A stretch of 64,000 nucleotides of DNA. It comes from Serendipita indica DSM 11827. Lineage: Eukaryota > Basidiomycota > Agaricomycetes > Sebacinales > Serendipitaceae. Every line of letters starts with the position of its first letter. Position 1 is the first letter of the stretch. The position numbers and the translations under genes were made by a program. Positions 43,902-57,171 of the stretch are shown piece by piece. The notes beneath the pieces are model-generated. The model had not been told where the DNA came from. It did not search any database and saw only the letters and a list, made by a program, of their open reading frames with translations. The stretch covers positions 1,240,001 through 1,304,000 of the forward strand of contig CAJVGD010000042.1 in NCBI GenBank assembly GCA_910890315.1, written 5' to 3'.

Positions 43902-46900
43902 TCACTGGTAGTTGGGACCTTGGTTTGCATTGGGGTACATTTGATACATGTATCCTTGCTGATATTGCTGAGGGTGATTGCCCATGCCATACTGAGGCAC
44001 TCCGCCCATGCCCATTCCCGCATTCGTATTGGATGCGCCTGGATTGGGCCCATTAAAGTGCATTGACAAATGTTGTGCATTCATCTGCGGCGTCGTCGGG
44101 GTTCTGCGCATGGAGCCGTTTCGACCACCATTGGCCATGTCAGAGGAGTGGATAGAGAACGGGTTGAATGGATCCGAGTTTGGCGAAAATGTTCCTGGGG
44201 ATGTGACGTTACGTCCACCCGGTCCTCGTCCTTGTGGTGCACCATAATTTCCTGGCCCCATCGACTGATATCCTTGCATGGCGGGTCCACCACTGGAGAT
44301 GTTCATCGATCCCATCATACTATTGAGACCGGCAGCGTCCTTGTCGCTGACGTATCCCGAGTGCAGTCCCATGGGAGCACCATAGGGCGTGCCCGTGTTC
44401 GAGTGGGACCGACTGTTGGGCCCGCTGCCTCCCATTTGACCTGACCCATATTGCTGAGACATGTTGGGAATAATAATCCCAACTTCTTCCATGAGCTTGC
44501 GATATGCTTGAGTGGGGCTGGCCTTGATCTCGATCAAGACGCGCTTAGTAGCCTCCATATAGGCGGTGCGATCGGTAGGATCGATAAAGGTGCTACCAAG
44601 AATCTTGTGAACGACAGTCACTCCGTTGACCTGATCTCCGAGCACATCGGAGAGGACATGATCGCCCGGAGAGTTGAAGAGTGTTCGAACAATGGCGGTG
44701 GACGCCTCCGGTTCAACCTTCTGGTTGACAATCCGGAGAACAGTCAGTGAAGCAAGTTTGTGTGTGCATAGATGGGAAAGGTGGGGAGTAAATCTCGGGG
44801 CGAGTAACTTGAATCGAGCAGGGAATCCAGATGTCTCAAGTAGCCAGGTGAGCAAGAGGGCTCCATTGGGGTTGGTAGCCAAAGGAATCGAGTTGAGGAT
44901 GATCGCAGTCGCAACTCGTCTCTGTTGGCTGATCGTAATGTGTGGGCTCTCCAAGCACGCTCGCATGCTCCTCGCTCCGAATCGGCCTTGGGCGACTTCC
45001 CACAAACGGTCAATCATCGCGTCAAAGATGAAGTCGTTTGCAGGCGATCCGAATCGCAGGCAGCATTGTACGACGTAATTGCCAAACTGATCTAGGAGGA
45101 GCGGGGGCGTATAAGGACGAAGATTTTGGGCGACCAAAGCGACCTCTTCTGCGGTTGAGACGCATTCGATAATTTTTTGGGCAGCCCATGTACCGTTCTT
45201 GTGAATACCAATCGAGGCCAGATGGGGCGCAATGTACTCCAGCATGGCTACCCTACAAGGAACTGTGCACTTTTCGAAGAGCTTTTGTACAACCTTGCAT
45301 GGAATCAGCATTATAGTATAGCCAGCAGCGTTTACTCACTGTGTTGCCGAGCCAGTCCGATGCTAATTCCACGATTTCACCGTTCATCATATCATGAGCA
45401 ATTTCGTCCATTTCTTGTTGCGCCACTCCTCCCGCGTCCAAGCGCTTTCTGAGCTCTCGTAACTTGGCGGCATCCCAGCGACGGGTGGGATTCGGTTTGT
45501 CCGCTGTGGGTGGAATACTTGTATAGTACATGGTTGGGGGCCGGAAGTCTGGTGACAAGTGAGCATTGAAATTTCTCTGCAAAAAAAAGTCCATACCAGA
45601 AAGAGCTTGAATATCCGCGTCCGCATCTGGTCCTTCCTGGGCAAGTTCCTTCATAATCATTTGCTGCTCAGTCACACTAGGAGTCGATCCTGGAGGCCTC
45701 GATTGACCATCAGACACGTTGTGATTTCCGGATCCGATCATGCTAAGCAAGAGGTTTGACCGATAGTTTTCGACTGCACCACCAAGTACTTGCTGATCTG
45801 CTGGAATCGTAGTCGCTCCCTTGACAGACCGAAGCGCATGGATCGTCGCACCAACGGTGAGCGTGCCAATTCCTTGCACTCCGACTGGAGGTGCGTCATC
45901 TGCAGTACCGGTTCCATCGCCTGATCCACTCTTGACTGGAACGCGCGCATATCCGATGCGAATGGCGCCAACATCGCTGCCAAGAACATCGCGTCCGTTC
46001 AATGCTTTGCGTGCTCGTACGGCGTCATCAAGACGCTCAAAGTTGACTAGAGAGCGAATCAGTATACGAACTCCCAAAAAAATTTAGTGGGTAGTTACGG
46101 ACCGAAGCCACAGTTCTTGTGAGTGAGAACACGCGCAGACTCGATAGGACCAAACGGAGCAAAAATGCTGAGAATGGTAGCAGGCGTTGTCGTAGAGGGA
46201 ATAGAACCAATCCAAAGAGCTCGCGTGGGGGTGGACTGCACTTCCATGCCTGCAGGGGCCCCTGCAGTCGAAGCGAGGACGTTCGCATTCATATTCACAG
46301 GTCCATTTGCCTTTGAGGGTTGCGCAGGGGCGGAATCAGCTTTGCCAAAACCGATCCTGACGGGTTGGCCGTTTGGCAAGCCAATATTGCCTCCCAAGCG
46401 ATTGAGAACGTCATCTTTTGCCCTCACAGCATCGTTAATGTCAAGAAAGTTGACGAATCCACACTCTTTCTCCGGGAGGAGACGGAGGCTTTCAATAGCG
46501 CCATAGGGTGAGAACACTGTCAATAGGGTCTCCTTTGTAGCCGTCGTGTCTAAGTTGCCGATCCATAGAGAACGCGATGGGGTCTGGATTTGCGGGGTTT
46601 CCCCCTTTGGAGAGAGAGACCGAGGTTGCTGGCCTTGAGGTGGCTGGAGAAAGTTGACACCAGCACTCGTCAGACGGCCACCCGAGGGAGATACATCTCC
46701 GGGCGAATAGCGTCCTGGTTGAATTTGTTGCAGACGGCCAGCTTGAGCCTGGTTCTTGCTATCGACAAGGCCTCGCAGAATCACATTCGCCGTAGAGGCC
46801 CCGCCCTGGCTGAGGAGGCCACCAGGGGAGATGTCGCCGTAGACGGGGCTTTGCCGGAGTCTGCTAGGATCTTCGAGAGCCCCCACAGACGTCGCTCGCG

Positions 46901-47995
46901 TACGTACAGAGACACCGAGGTGTTGGCCTTGCTTGAATCCTCTGGCGACGTAGGGGTTCTGGTCTGTATTGTAATAGACACTGGATCCCAAGCCACCATT
47001 CATCGCATCGACGCGAGAATGGTATGCACTGGGTGAATCGTATTCGTCCATTTCCTCATACTCCTCTGAGCCATGGGGAGCTGTCATTGGCTGGAGAGGC
47101 CTGTTTCGATATGGATTGGATACCGTAGTGGCGCGCAATCTCCCAGCAATTGCTGCTTGGGCCTGGGATCGCAGCTCAGTTACGGTGGCGGGCTGGGGGG
47201 CCCTCGCGCGATCATCAAGTCCCAAGTAGTCCAATGTGTGTACATCATCGCCAGGAAGCGAATCGTTCGAGTTGAGCGAACGATGTTCGTCGAGAACAGA
47301 GTAACCAGGCTGTGGATTGAGCCAAGAAGATGGGTATAGTGAGGATCCAAAAGCATTATTGGATGAAGGAGCGGGGATGGGACCGGATGGTGGAAGAGTC
47401 AACGACCCCGACCGAAGGCGCGAATTGACAGCACGTTCCCCTGCGAGCGCAGGCACAGCGGTGGACGCGTGGCGCAAACTCGGGCGGGTTACAGTCGCCG
47501 CGGCACCAGCTAGGTTTCCAGACGACAGAGCCCCGCTGCCGATGATGCCACTGAGCGCATTGGAGGACTGGGAGAGGGGCACGTCTTGGGACAGGCCACT
47601 GTGAGATCCGCCGCCGAGGGTGGATGCGTAGCGCTGAGCAGCGAGCTGAACATTGGATGGAAGTGTCCCCGCTCGCGCTCTCTTAAAACCAGGTCCATAG
47701 TTTGTGGGCGGGAGGGGACCTGCCTCGATGGATTCGGGACCTGTTGGAGGCTGATCCATAGCATCCTTGAGACCGTTCGGGGGCGAGTTTCCACCTCCTG
47801 GACGAAGTGCTGGCGGTCTGTAGCGACCTGCTTGCGTTTCTGCGAGTCTATGACACGATCAGCCCGGGCCATCTCTGGATATCGTTGGCTCCAATGGACA
47901 AACCTCTTTGCAAATCCAGCAGAAGGGGCTGGAGGAGGAGTTTTCCCGGATGACTTGCGGAAGACGTGGTCGCTGGGGGCCAATGAGCCAGACAT
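43902..47995 (-). CDS. JSN1: RRM and PUF (Pumilio) RNA-binding protein, JSN1/PUF1-like
   Basis: Start MSGSLAPSDHVFRKSSG at 47995; an intron (47828-47914, approximate) joins GFAKR to PPALRPGGGN. A long Ser/Gly/Pro-rich region is followed by two RRMs (SLWIGNLDTTATKETLL...KECGFVNF and ALWIGSIPSTTTPATIL...KNCGFVNF). Next comes the PUF array from about 45480 to 44500: LASDWLGNTVVQKLFEKC, HKNGTWAAQKIIEC, LDQFGNYVVQCCLRFG, GRFGARSMRACLES and DQVNGVTVVHKILG. The C-terminus is Gly/Asn/Met/Gln-rich. This matches yeast Jsn1/Puf2, which bind 3' UTRs of mRNAs for membrane or mitochondrial proteins. Introns at 46042-46100 and about 45550-45597 were fitted by frame. Confidence 0.88.
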
Positions 47996-48369
47996 AACTA
48001 GTGTTTTTTTTTGGAGCTAAGCTGGAGACAGCTACGAGGCGTGTGTGGACAATCCGGAGGTTAATTAGGTATTAGGACACAGTAAGGCCAGCCGCGCTAC
48101 AGCGTATAACGGAGGGGGACGTCGATACGGTCGGGTTCAAGCTTTGGATTCCGTCGAAAAGCCCTTTCTCACCCTCGGCTTTTAGATTCCAACACGCAGC
48201 ACAAGTTGAACAACCATTCTTATTGGAAAAAGGTACAAGACAGCAGTCAAAGATCACCGCAGTCTGCGGGGCGTCGACGCACCCCCCAATCATAAATACA
48301 CTTGGCGTGGCTGATTTGTCCAAAAGAAAGCCAATTATAGTCAGAGCATTGGGTCTCTCGTCCATTATC
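47996..48369 (-). other. Promoter region of the JSN1-like gene
   Basis: 374 bp between the JSN1-like start and the BEM3-like stop, in a head-to-tail arrangement. It has no supported frame. Confidence 0.45.
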
Positions 48370-51300
48370 TCATATGGCCCCAGTCGGGCCCGTCGCGCCA
48401 GGACTTCCAGGATACCGCATGGGCCGTGGACTGCTCGGGAGACCAGATGTGCGGTTCATCTTCTTGCCAGATACCGAAATCTGCAGTCCACGATTAGCCG
48501 CAATAGCCTTTGCCCCATGCATTTGCGGATCCGTGCCCGGCGCAGACGAAATGTTGATCAGCGGTGCCGGGCTCGGTGGGGAACCAGAACCAGTCTGTTC
48601 CACATCGCGATCCGTCTCCTCGTCGCTCTCCTCTGGAATCGAAACCTCGTCTCCATCGCTGGAATCTTCTGCGGAAGCTATGGTACGGGGTGAGACAGAT
48701 GCATGTGGACACAGTGTAAGAAAGCACACTTACGATCCAGCTTGCGACCCGCTAGTCCAAGCATGCGGTCCGTCGCCGTGTTGGCATACAGCATGCTGTT
48801 TCGCTTGTTGATTCTCTCATGACTATTATTACTCGACCGCTGCGTGGCTCTCGAGCTCGAACTACCCTTTTGTGGCGTCCTTTCATTCTGAGACTCGTAT
48901 GGCTCGTGTTCATTGCTGCTCGTCACGTCTGACGCGGTGTCGGTTGCGTCCACATTGAATACGGGGTCAAACTCTCCAAGCATGAGGCTGAGAATTCCAG
49001 CTGGAATGCCGAGCGTGGGGCTGAACACGATACCAATGTTGCGCATGGTCATCTTGTTGACAGTTGCATTTTGGACAATGAGAATGAGGTGCGCAGTCAT
49101 CGCTCGAAGAAGGCTGTAATTTGCAACCGGCAGTTGAGATACGAGATGTGCGAGCTCGTTCACGCGCTCCTTAGGGTCCATAAGATCTAAAATTGTGCTT
49201 AGCCAACGATCAGAATAATGGAAATAATGCAGCTTACCAACTACGCTGAGGAAATGTGGTTGCAGTTCCCGCGTCAATATTGTCGTCGGCATATCTCGAA
49301 GGAACTGTTTGAGAAGTCCGGCAATGGCATGGGGATCCCAGTACTCGTCGTGCTTGAGAAGATCCACATCACCCTCTGCAAGAAAGTGTCATATCGAATT
49401 GGGGACAAAACCAGAGCGCACAAAAAAGTCAGTGTCGGTTCGACTTTGGCGTCTATCGTCAGCAACGTACCGTAATTGAAACGATCCTTGAGAGACTTGA
49501 TCACCGCGGAACTTCCGTTGAGCCGATAAATCCCCTCTTCCTCCGCCGCCTTCTTGGCTTCGAGATACTCTATGCACCTGAATACGATAGCCGGAAGGTT
49601 GGCAATCTGTGCAACGGCTAGCGCTTGCTCAAGCGGCACGCCGAATACCATTCTTCCCGGTTGTCCGTTGGCAGGGGAGGATCCCGGGACGCTGGGAGGA
49701 GGACGATCCGAGCCACTTGCATGGTTGGCACCTATAGACCAGGTCAGCCCTATCCTGAAACGATGTCCTAGACAACGGTAGCTTACTCTTTCCAAAGTTT
49801 GGCCAGAAGCGGCCACTCTTGGCTTTGCGTTCCCGGTCAGACGTGTCTGCCGCTTTCGAGCCAAAGACTTGACCAGGCGGGATTGGCTGGGCGTTCAGCG
49901 GCCCGGATATCTTCTTCGAGCTCCCGCTCATCACACTACCAGCAGTCGTACTTTCTCCAGCCGAAGAATCGTCTCCTCTGTCGGCTGCAGAAGAGGCAGA
50001 AGCGTGTGAGGATTTGAGGGTCGAGATGGAAGGATGATGCGAGGTGCGAGAGCTGGATTTATCTGACCTTGATTTAGAGGTCGTTTCGTGGTGGGATGAT
50101 GGTTGAAGTGTTGCGCGCTGCTCTCTTGAGGATTCCCCATAATGACCCGCAGACGAATCAGAACGGGGCTGATGATAGGCGGCCGCACCGCTGCTCTCCA
50201 AACTTGACGGAAGCGAGTTTGGAAGTGCCACAGTCGACATTATGGGTGTCCCGCCCTGGCCATTGCGATCGATCATCCGTTGCGCCAGCTGAGCGTCCGT
50301 CCACGGCTGGCTTTGACCTGCTGGCCGGTCGATGGGCGAGTTGCCGACGCCAGGTCGTTCAGAAGGCGCATTGGAACTGGTAGACGGTCGCGAAGCCGTA
50401 GTGGAACTCGTCGTCGTATCGGCTTGAGAGTGTGTGTCGTCTCCATACGAAGGTGCAATGGAACGGACAAGCACATCCACCCACTCGTCTCGTTCTGTAT
50501 CACTGGCCGCGCAAAGAACATGGCGAGAGGGGACAGCCCCTTTTTTCGTCTGTTCGATGATGAGAAATGCATGTCGGTATGCATTCTCATCGTCGGCATT
50601 GGCCTGCTTTTGTTGTCTGCCAATTTGGGCTCCGGTGATATTGATGGTGCCAAGATGTGCACCCCCTCGCTAGGCTCATCTGAGTCGATATTGTGACAGA
50701 TGCCGAGATGACTCACGTTCTCAAAGTATTCCAGGACCGAGTTTTGCAATACAAAGTAGCGAGTTCTCCATCTATGAACACGAATCAGAGATCAGGTCCC
50801 GTTCATCAAGGCGCACTTACCCGCCAAAGTTCTTGCCTCGTTTAGTCAGATATCCTTCCTTGTACCCCTGACTCGCCATAGGCGCTCTATCTCCTCTCGA
50901 AAGGTCGCTTGAAAAGAAGAAACAAATATCTGAAGTGTCTTTGGTGGGCACAACCAAAAGGGCCTGTAAATATTGCTCCAGAATGGCCTAAAGATAATAA
51001 GAATCACATATGATATAATGTATTGCATACGTACTCGACGTTGGTCCACTTTGGCTGGAGCATTGTCCTTGAAGAGCTTAGCATCGGGAAGAGGTGGGAG
51101 TCTCTTCGCCTGGCTGCGACCAAGAGTTCCGCGAACTTTGCCATCCAGAGCAAGGATGTCGCTATACATCTTTTCAATCTTCCATTCTTCCGACGTGGCC
51201 GACGAGCCTATCCGCACAGGGTGTACCGAAATGACAAACGAGAGCACTTCCTTGCCACGTTCATTGCTCCGGATTTGTGATCCTGCAATGTGAACACGCG

Positions 51301-53086
51301 TCGAAGGAAGATCCTGCGGCGACAAATGAGGTTGTGTAGACTTTTGTGGGCTAGCGGCAGTAGCGGGCGACCTGGTGCGCTTGGAATGGCTCGAGGGTGA
51401 TGCGCCAGTGTCGTAAAACTGTGGGTCATTGTACGCAATTGCTGATGACTGCTGTGGAGCAGCATGCCTTCGCGTGTATCTCGCCTCTCCTTTGACTCGG
51501 ACTGCTTGCCATGATGTGCACTTGATTGCGCAGGAGTCGCCGGCTCGCTTTCCATTGGGCTCGGGAATGAAACACTCCCACTCGATTGTTGATGAGCAAA
51601 GGATGGGCGATCAAATCCTCCAAGAACTGGAGTGCTGCCGTTGGCGTCTTGGGCGTATACTGGGGGCTTTGGTGGTTGCCACTGCTGTGGCGAATGATGT
51701 TGATGACCATAGGAAGTTTGGTTAGGCATCGGGGTTGTAGCGTCGTTGTAGTCGACGCTACTGCTCCTACTCGCGCTGTGCTTATGTACCTCTCTGACCG
51801 TGGACGTCGAAGAAGCCGTTCCAGGCGGAGGCGGTGGTGGATAGTTGGGTGCCTTTCGCTCGTTGCTCACGACTGGATACGCAACTTCTTTCTCTTCAAC
51901 TGGGCTATTCTCGATGCTGTATGGCTCCGTTTCGGTGGCAACGTCAGCCTGGTCATTCTTCTTGTCTCCTCGAATTGTTTCGTGTGGATCGCCTCCTTTA
52001 ACTGTGCTGCCAAATTCCGCCAAATTCGGTTTGGGGCTTCCGCTGGGGCTCTCTCCCATTGCGGCAATGTATCGTGCCGCTTCATCCGGGAGTGTAATGC
52101 GACTCTCTCGAGCTCCTCTTCGGTCTCGTGGGGCCGGAGCGGTTAAAAGCATGTCCCCATTTCCACTACCGTTGGAAGGGTATAGCATAGGTGGTATCGT
52201 AGAAGGTTGAGAGGATGCACTCGAGGCCGATGCAGGACTTTGGCTCAATGGCGCTGCTACGTTTGGCGTGTTCGAAACGTCTTCGGAAACAATCACAGGA
52301 ACTGGTGGTGCAGAGGCAAGTTGGGACTTTGTAGATGGAGCTGGTAAGGATGCCTTCTTTTGTACATTTAATGGTACGGTCGCCGCCGGCGCGGGGAGCG
52401 ATTCGCCGCGGTTGGGCTTCTGTGGAGTGCTAGAGCCTGTCGACGATGTGCTAGCCTCTGGTGGGTTGACTGCCGTGGCAGTAGCCGTCCGGAGTGGGCT
52501 GCCGTTGAGAGGTTCGTGTGAACGGGATGGTGAAAGTGAATGGCCAGAAGTTCCAAGATACTTTTGGGCATCTATAAACATGTAATCATTAGAAACTGTG
52601 GAGAGGGACAAGAGGGGCCGATATTGACGATGAACCCAGGCAATTAATCAAGGCTCAAGGGCTGGGAGGAAAAGGAGCAAGGGACATCAACTTACATTGA
52701 TCCTCTGAATTGCTTCTGCTCAGCTTGTCCCGTGGCGGTTTATCGCGCGCTTCCGCTCTATCCGGACGGTCGGGGCGTTTCGAGGCTGAAGGGGATGACG
52801 ATGTATCGACAGATGTCTTTTCAGACGCGGTATGAGGTTCCTTTTCCTTGCTTGCCACGGGAGAGGAGGTGGACGGTTGGGCGACAAGAGCCCGAAGTCT
52901 GTCGAGTTCCTTGGTGGCGGAGTTATACATGGCACGTTGTTTCTCAAATAGCTTCCATAGTTGAGCATTCTGCGATGTCAGGTTGTTGCGCTCTTGGACT
53001 ACTGCCTCGAGCGCGGCTAGAGGATCGCGTCCGCTAGCCTGGAGAGCAGATTCCACCGTTAGAGTGGAAGCAGTAGCCCCGTTCAT
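48370..53086 (-). CDS. BEM3: RhoGAP protein with PX and PH domains, BEM3-like
   Basis: Conservative start MNGATASTL at 53086; upstream exons are likely. Order: a short coiled coil (ALEAVVQERNNLTSQNAQLWKLFEKQ), a long disordered Ser/Pro region, a PX domain (TRVHIAGSQIRSNERGKEVLSFVISV...KRLPPLPDAKLF), a PH domain (YFVLQNSVLEYFE...CAASDTERDEWVDVL), another disordered stretch, and a RhoGAP domain with the arginine finger EEEGIYRLNGSS, KQFLRDMPTTILTREL and NKMTMRNIGIVFSPTL. The tail is acidic then Pro-rich. Bem3-type proteins switch off Cdc42 at sites of polarised growth. The join of the disordered region to the PX domain (around 51440-51530) is uncertain; an 80-bp intron ending CATCAG|CAATT fits. 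Confidence 0.87.
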
Positions 53087-53704
53087 GAGATGAAGCGACG
53101 TTGACGAGCCGTTTCGAGGCGGGGAGTGCGGGGAGGACGAGTAGGTGGGTTGGAGCGGCCGGACTACTGCTAGAATGCGTGTATAGATGATGAGCAATGA
53201 ATATAAGAATGCTGAGATGAGAAATCTCACCGCTGAGTGAGCGATGGTAGCACGAATGACCGGAGATGGGCGAGGAACGCGGTTTCGCAAGACGGTCGGC
53301 GCTGAGAGACGAAAGAGAGATAAATCCAAGATTGCTAATGAGATAGTGCTACACTCGAGTCAAGGAGTGTAGCGTTGGTCAGGACCAACCTTTACTTTGG
53401 CTTGTCTACCGACCTCTGAGCGTGCGAATGCTAGCGATCGAGGGGGTTGCTTCTTGTCGTTGCTTCGAGTATTCTTGAATGAGGAGTAAAACCCTGCTGT
53501 TGCTCAGGATTTTATATGCGGGGGCTTCTCCCACGACGATGACCGCAGACGCCGGTAATTGTAACCACGACGAATTCCTCGAATAAGTATAAAGTCTGAA
53601 GTCAACCAGCGCCCACCGCCCGTCTCCGGTGCAATGCCGCAGCTGACTCCAAGAATGACAGCAGACTATCTTGGACCCGACCACTCCCATCTATCCCTTC
53701 ATCC
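53087..53704. other. Divergent promoter region, BEM3-like / PEF protein
   Basis: About 620 bp. The minus strand holds probable 5' exons or leader of the BEM3-like gene; an acceptor-like TCTCAG and a GTGAGA...CTAG intron (about 53171-53231) are visible. No start codon could be fixed there. Confidence 0.45.
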
Positions 53705-54693
53705 ATGTTTTCACGCAACAAGAAGCGGCCAGTATCCCAGCAGCCAGCACAAACCCCCGCAAAGCCACAGCAAAACGGCCAACATCTGCAGTCACGGCCC
53801 TCTACGACCAGTAATCCATATTACCAGCATGCACACAACAATCCCCCTCCTCCTCCGCCCACCGCACGCCCATACCGTCATCCCCCACCTGGCGCTGACA
53901 TGCGCCTCTGGCAAGTGTTTTGCAATGTTGACAAGGATGGAAGTGGTGCGATAGATCTGCGGGAACTCCAGCAGGCACTCATCAATTCAAACTGGACCAG
54001 TGAGCATCTAGGACCCAGTCTGGACTACATTCCAGCAATGCTCTCCATGTGCCCAACGCTGATTCAATATCGTAGCCTTTGATCTTGATACCATCAAGAT
54101 GCTCATGAACATCTTTGACACGGACCGCAGTGGCACAATAGGCTTCAACGAGTTTGCAGGACTCTATAAGGTAAGGGCTTACCTTTGCGAGTCTATATTT
54201 ACCCAACTCTTTGGCAGTATATAGAAGACTGGCAAGGGTAAGAAAGAAACAAGACAACCTGACTTGAATCTCATCAATGAACAGCGTCTTTCGGCATTAC
54301 GACCAGGACCGAAGTGGCACGATCGAAGAGAGAGAACTCTTTGACGCCCTCAATGGGTTTGGATACAACTTATCCCCTTACATCGTGCGCATGATTCTCC
54401 ACAAGTACAGTACGTACTAGAAACTCCTCATCCCCCGAGGTTCTAAGTTTGCGCAGGTAGCACGCCCGTTACTGGCTACGGCATGCCGTCGCCCTCTATC
54501 ACCTTTGACCGCTTTGTTCGGTGAGTGACGCGCACACGCTCTAAAGTGACGCGATTCTAATAGTTGCATACGCAGCGCCTGTGTCGTCGTCAAAGATCTC
54601 ACCGACTCCTTCCGAGCAGCGGACCGTGACAATGACGGATGGATCCAAATCAATTACGACCAATACATGAGCATGTTTCTCAAATCGCCATGA
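53705..54693 (+). CDS. Penta-EF-hand calcium-binding protein (PEF1/ALG-2-like)
   Basis: MFSRNKKRPVSQ opens a ~65-residue Pro/Gln/His-rich head, followed by EF-hands: FCNVDKDGSGAIDLREL, FDTDRSGTIGFNEFAGLY, YDQDRSGTIEERELFDAL, a degenerate one, and AADRDNDGWIQINYDQYM. Loop positions 1, 3, 5 and 12 are D/D/S/E-like in the first three, so Ca binding is expected. At least five introns; clear joins at NWT|TFDLDTIK and YIEDWQG|VFRHYDQD. The head and hand number match fungal PEF1/sorcin/ALG-2 relatives, which act as Ca-dependent adaptors at membranes and in polar growth. Confidence 0.88.
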
Positions 54694-55575
54694 CCAATGC
54701 CAAAGTATGGTTTCAACCCTTTTCACGAGCACGGACCAACGAGCATTTACGACCATGTACTCTAACCCTAATTTCACATCATTCGGCGTGTTTGACGCGA
54801 TTTCTGATCAACTTATGGTGACAATTGACCTTATATAAGTAACGCGTCCAACAGTCAATTTGATTGACGTAGTTTGCGGACTATACCAGCGATTGTCAAC
54901 CATGACATCGCTCTGTACTAGTGAAGCGTTACTCCAAAGGAAGTTCGAGAGGCCGCATATGTTGCCGCTTGTGGATCTGACCGATTACAGGTGACTATAG
55001 GCACCTTCGATTGTCCAGTAGCCCTGACAGATGATTTTGCCCAAGTACAGCAGTTGCTCTCTATCACAGGACGACAAGAATCAGCCTATCAAAGGGCGCA
55101 AGATTCATGGACGCTGGTTGGTATTCTGGACTATTTCCCGAAGATTCCCTCGGCGGATGCAGCCACCGGGAACTGTTCTCCGAGGCAGGTGGGTCAGAGT
55201 CAGTGATACAATAACTCTGATATTAACTATTTACGCAGGTTCGCTTCTCAACATGAGTACTCAGCCCTCATCACTCGAGGTGGTGTTTAGTAATTGCGCA
55301 ATATAGGACTATCAGAATATCCTTTCTTGACCAGGTTCATGCGTCGTGCCCAGCGTTCGAACCTTAGGCCACGCGACAGAACAGGTCCTATTGGAGGATG
55401 AGTGGCTGAAAGGTGTCTAGAGCTTGGGAGGGTTCCTAAAAATGACTTGCATATCCCTGTTACTCGTATCTTTTGTCTCATCTACATTTGTTATTTTCAC
55501 CATAGCTATTCAATCCACATTTGGACTCCCCTTCGTGACCGATTTTTCAAGGCTTGCGTGAACGGCCGGCTATAT
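54694..55575 (+). other. Intergenic with an orphan coding-like stretch
   Basis: About 880 bp. From about 54925 to 55188 a frame without ATG reads protein-like (VREAAYVAACGSDRLQVT...FDCPVALTDDFAQVQQLL...DSWTLVGILDYFPKIPS) and ends at a consensus donor (CAG|GTGGGT). I could not give it a start, a downstream exon or a family. It may be a gene relic. Confidence 0.4.
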
Positions 55576-57127
55576 ATGAACACATTACGCCTATTTCCTA
55601 TCTCTCGACATGGCGTGTTCAACGTATCTGGCTGGCCAACTTTGGGCAAGCAAATGTCAATGGGTCGACGCTACATTCATCCACGCGGCCCAACCAAGTC
55701 TTTACTCGTCCCAGATGGAAAATTCGACATTCTTTTCTTTGGAGGGGATGAGTTTTCGTGCCGGACATTAGAAAAAATCTACGAGGCGAGGGGTGAGTTC
55801 AATGTGAGATTCCAGGTTCACTGACGCGAAATAGATGTATGGAGAACACTCTACGTCGTCACCCAACATGACATGCAACTACTGCAACGTGGAGCAAGAA
55901 CGGTCCCATGTAAGGACAAACTCGGTCGCAACGTTAAACCTTTTAACGCTAGCTAGCTCCTGTACGAGTCCTTGCAGAGAAGCTGGGGCTACAGGTATTT
56001 CTAATGCCAAAGGACAATAACGACTTTAAAGTCATGACGGTATGCTCAGGCCCCATTAGTCCATGCTCTTCTAAGAAACCCATTTCTATAGTTTCCCGCT
56101 CCATTTCATCGTGCCGAGCATCACCCTCCTCAGCTCCTCGTTACTTCGTCGGTTGGACGCTACATCCCAATGAAAATCCTCAAGCGGTTCCATCATTCAC
56201 GCCGACTCAATGTTCACCCTTCTCTCATCCCTAAATATCGCGGTGCGGCACCAATACAGTGGGCTATAGCAGACGGTCTCGAAGAAACCGGTGTGAGCGT
56301 TATCGAGGTCGAGCAGGTTGGACTGGGATACGATGTGGGTGATATCTGGGCGCAAAAGTCGGTCGTAAGTATATTCATAGCAGTTGTCTGTTTCATGAAC
56401 TGAAAGCTTGTAGGCAATCCCTCCAAACTCGACGCACAGCACGATGTGGCCTATACTCGCTGAGGAAGGCTCGGAGCTTTTAATCTCGGTTCTCAGGAAC
56501 ATGATAGCTGGTACAGTCAGTGTAGATCAACGTCTTGAGGACACATGCTAATCCTCCCATAGCAACCTGATGCCATAGAACAAGATAATGAGGCGGCTAC
56601 CGATGCGCCAGTAATTGATAGCGTCATTGCAACCACAAACTGGTGGGAATGGGATGCCAAGCGTGTAGAGTGCACGTCTCGAGCTTTCCTCCATCAGGTA
56701 AGGTCTCCTCTGCGTTGCCTCCAGCGCTGATGATACGATTCAGAAACCGATCTTCACATACGTCTTTGACAGCGAGACGACTCTTCAACTGTTTGACCTC
56801 TCGGTCTTGGATTCCACTATAGAACCCAGTAGAGAGAACAGGATTGAAGAAATTGGAAGGGCGCGACTCAATAAGCAAACGGGGAATCTTGAGGTCACTT
56901 GTGCCAATGGTACACGGGTTGGTATTGCTCGTGTCAAGCAGAAGAATCGCAACCTTATCCCCGCCAAGGAGTGGTGGATTGGTGTCCCAGAGTGGAAACG
57001 CCCGCAAGGCTATGTGCAATTTCATATGGGCGCGAACCGCAAGCCTGGGATTCCAGCGTTCGATGACCTGCCTCGGTCACAAAAGTTGATGGATGGCTAC
57101 TCATTTGCCCCAAAGTATCAGAGCTAG
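55576..57127 (+). CDS. FMT1: Mitochondrial methionyl-tRNA formyltransferase
   Basis: About eight exons. The start MNTLRLFPISRHGVFNVSG leads into a basic, mitochondrial-type N-terminus (MGRRYIHPRGPTKS). ILFFGGDEFSCRTLEKI opens the Rossmann-like domain, and LNVHPSLIPKYRGAAPIQWAI with ETGVSVIEVEQVGLGYDVGDIW is the formyl-tetrahydrofolate site: the family's SLLPxYRGxAPI and the later conserved Asp. The C-terminal region (NKQTGNLEVTCANGTRVGIARVKQKNRN) fits the tRNA-binding part. The enzyme formylates Met-tRNA for mitochondrial initiation. Introns at about 56046-56090 and 56365-56414 were placed by frame. ATG 55651 is an alternative start. Ends 44 bp from a convergent stop. Confidence 0.85.
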
Positions 57128-57171
57128 AGTCTCCTGAGACCGTTCCGAGTGTGTAATTATATCTTGTTGGC

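Noticed and set aside
55335-55380. TTCGAAC motif like a tRNA T-loop
   Set aside because: No 5-bp T-stem, acceptor stem or anticodon arm can be built around it on either strand.
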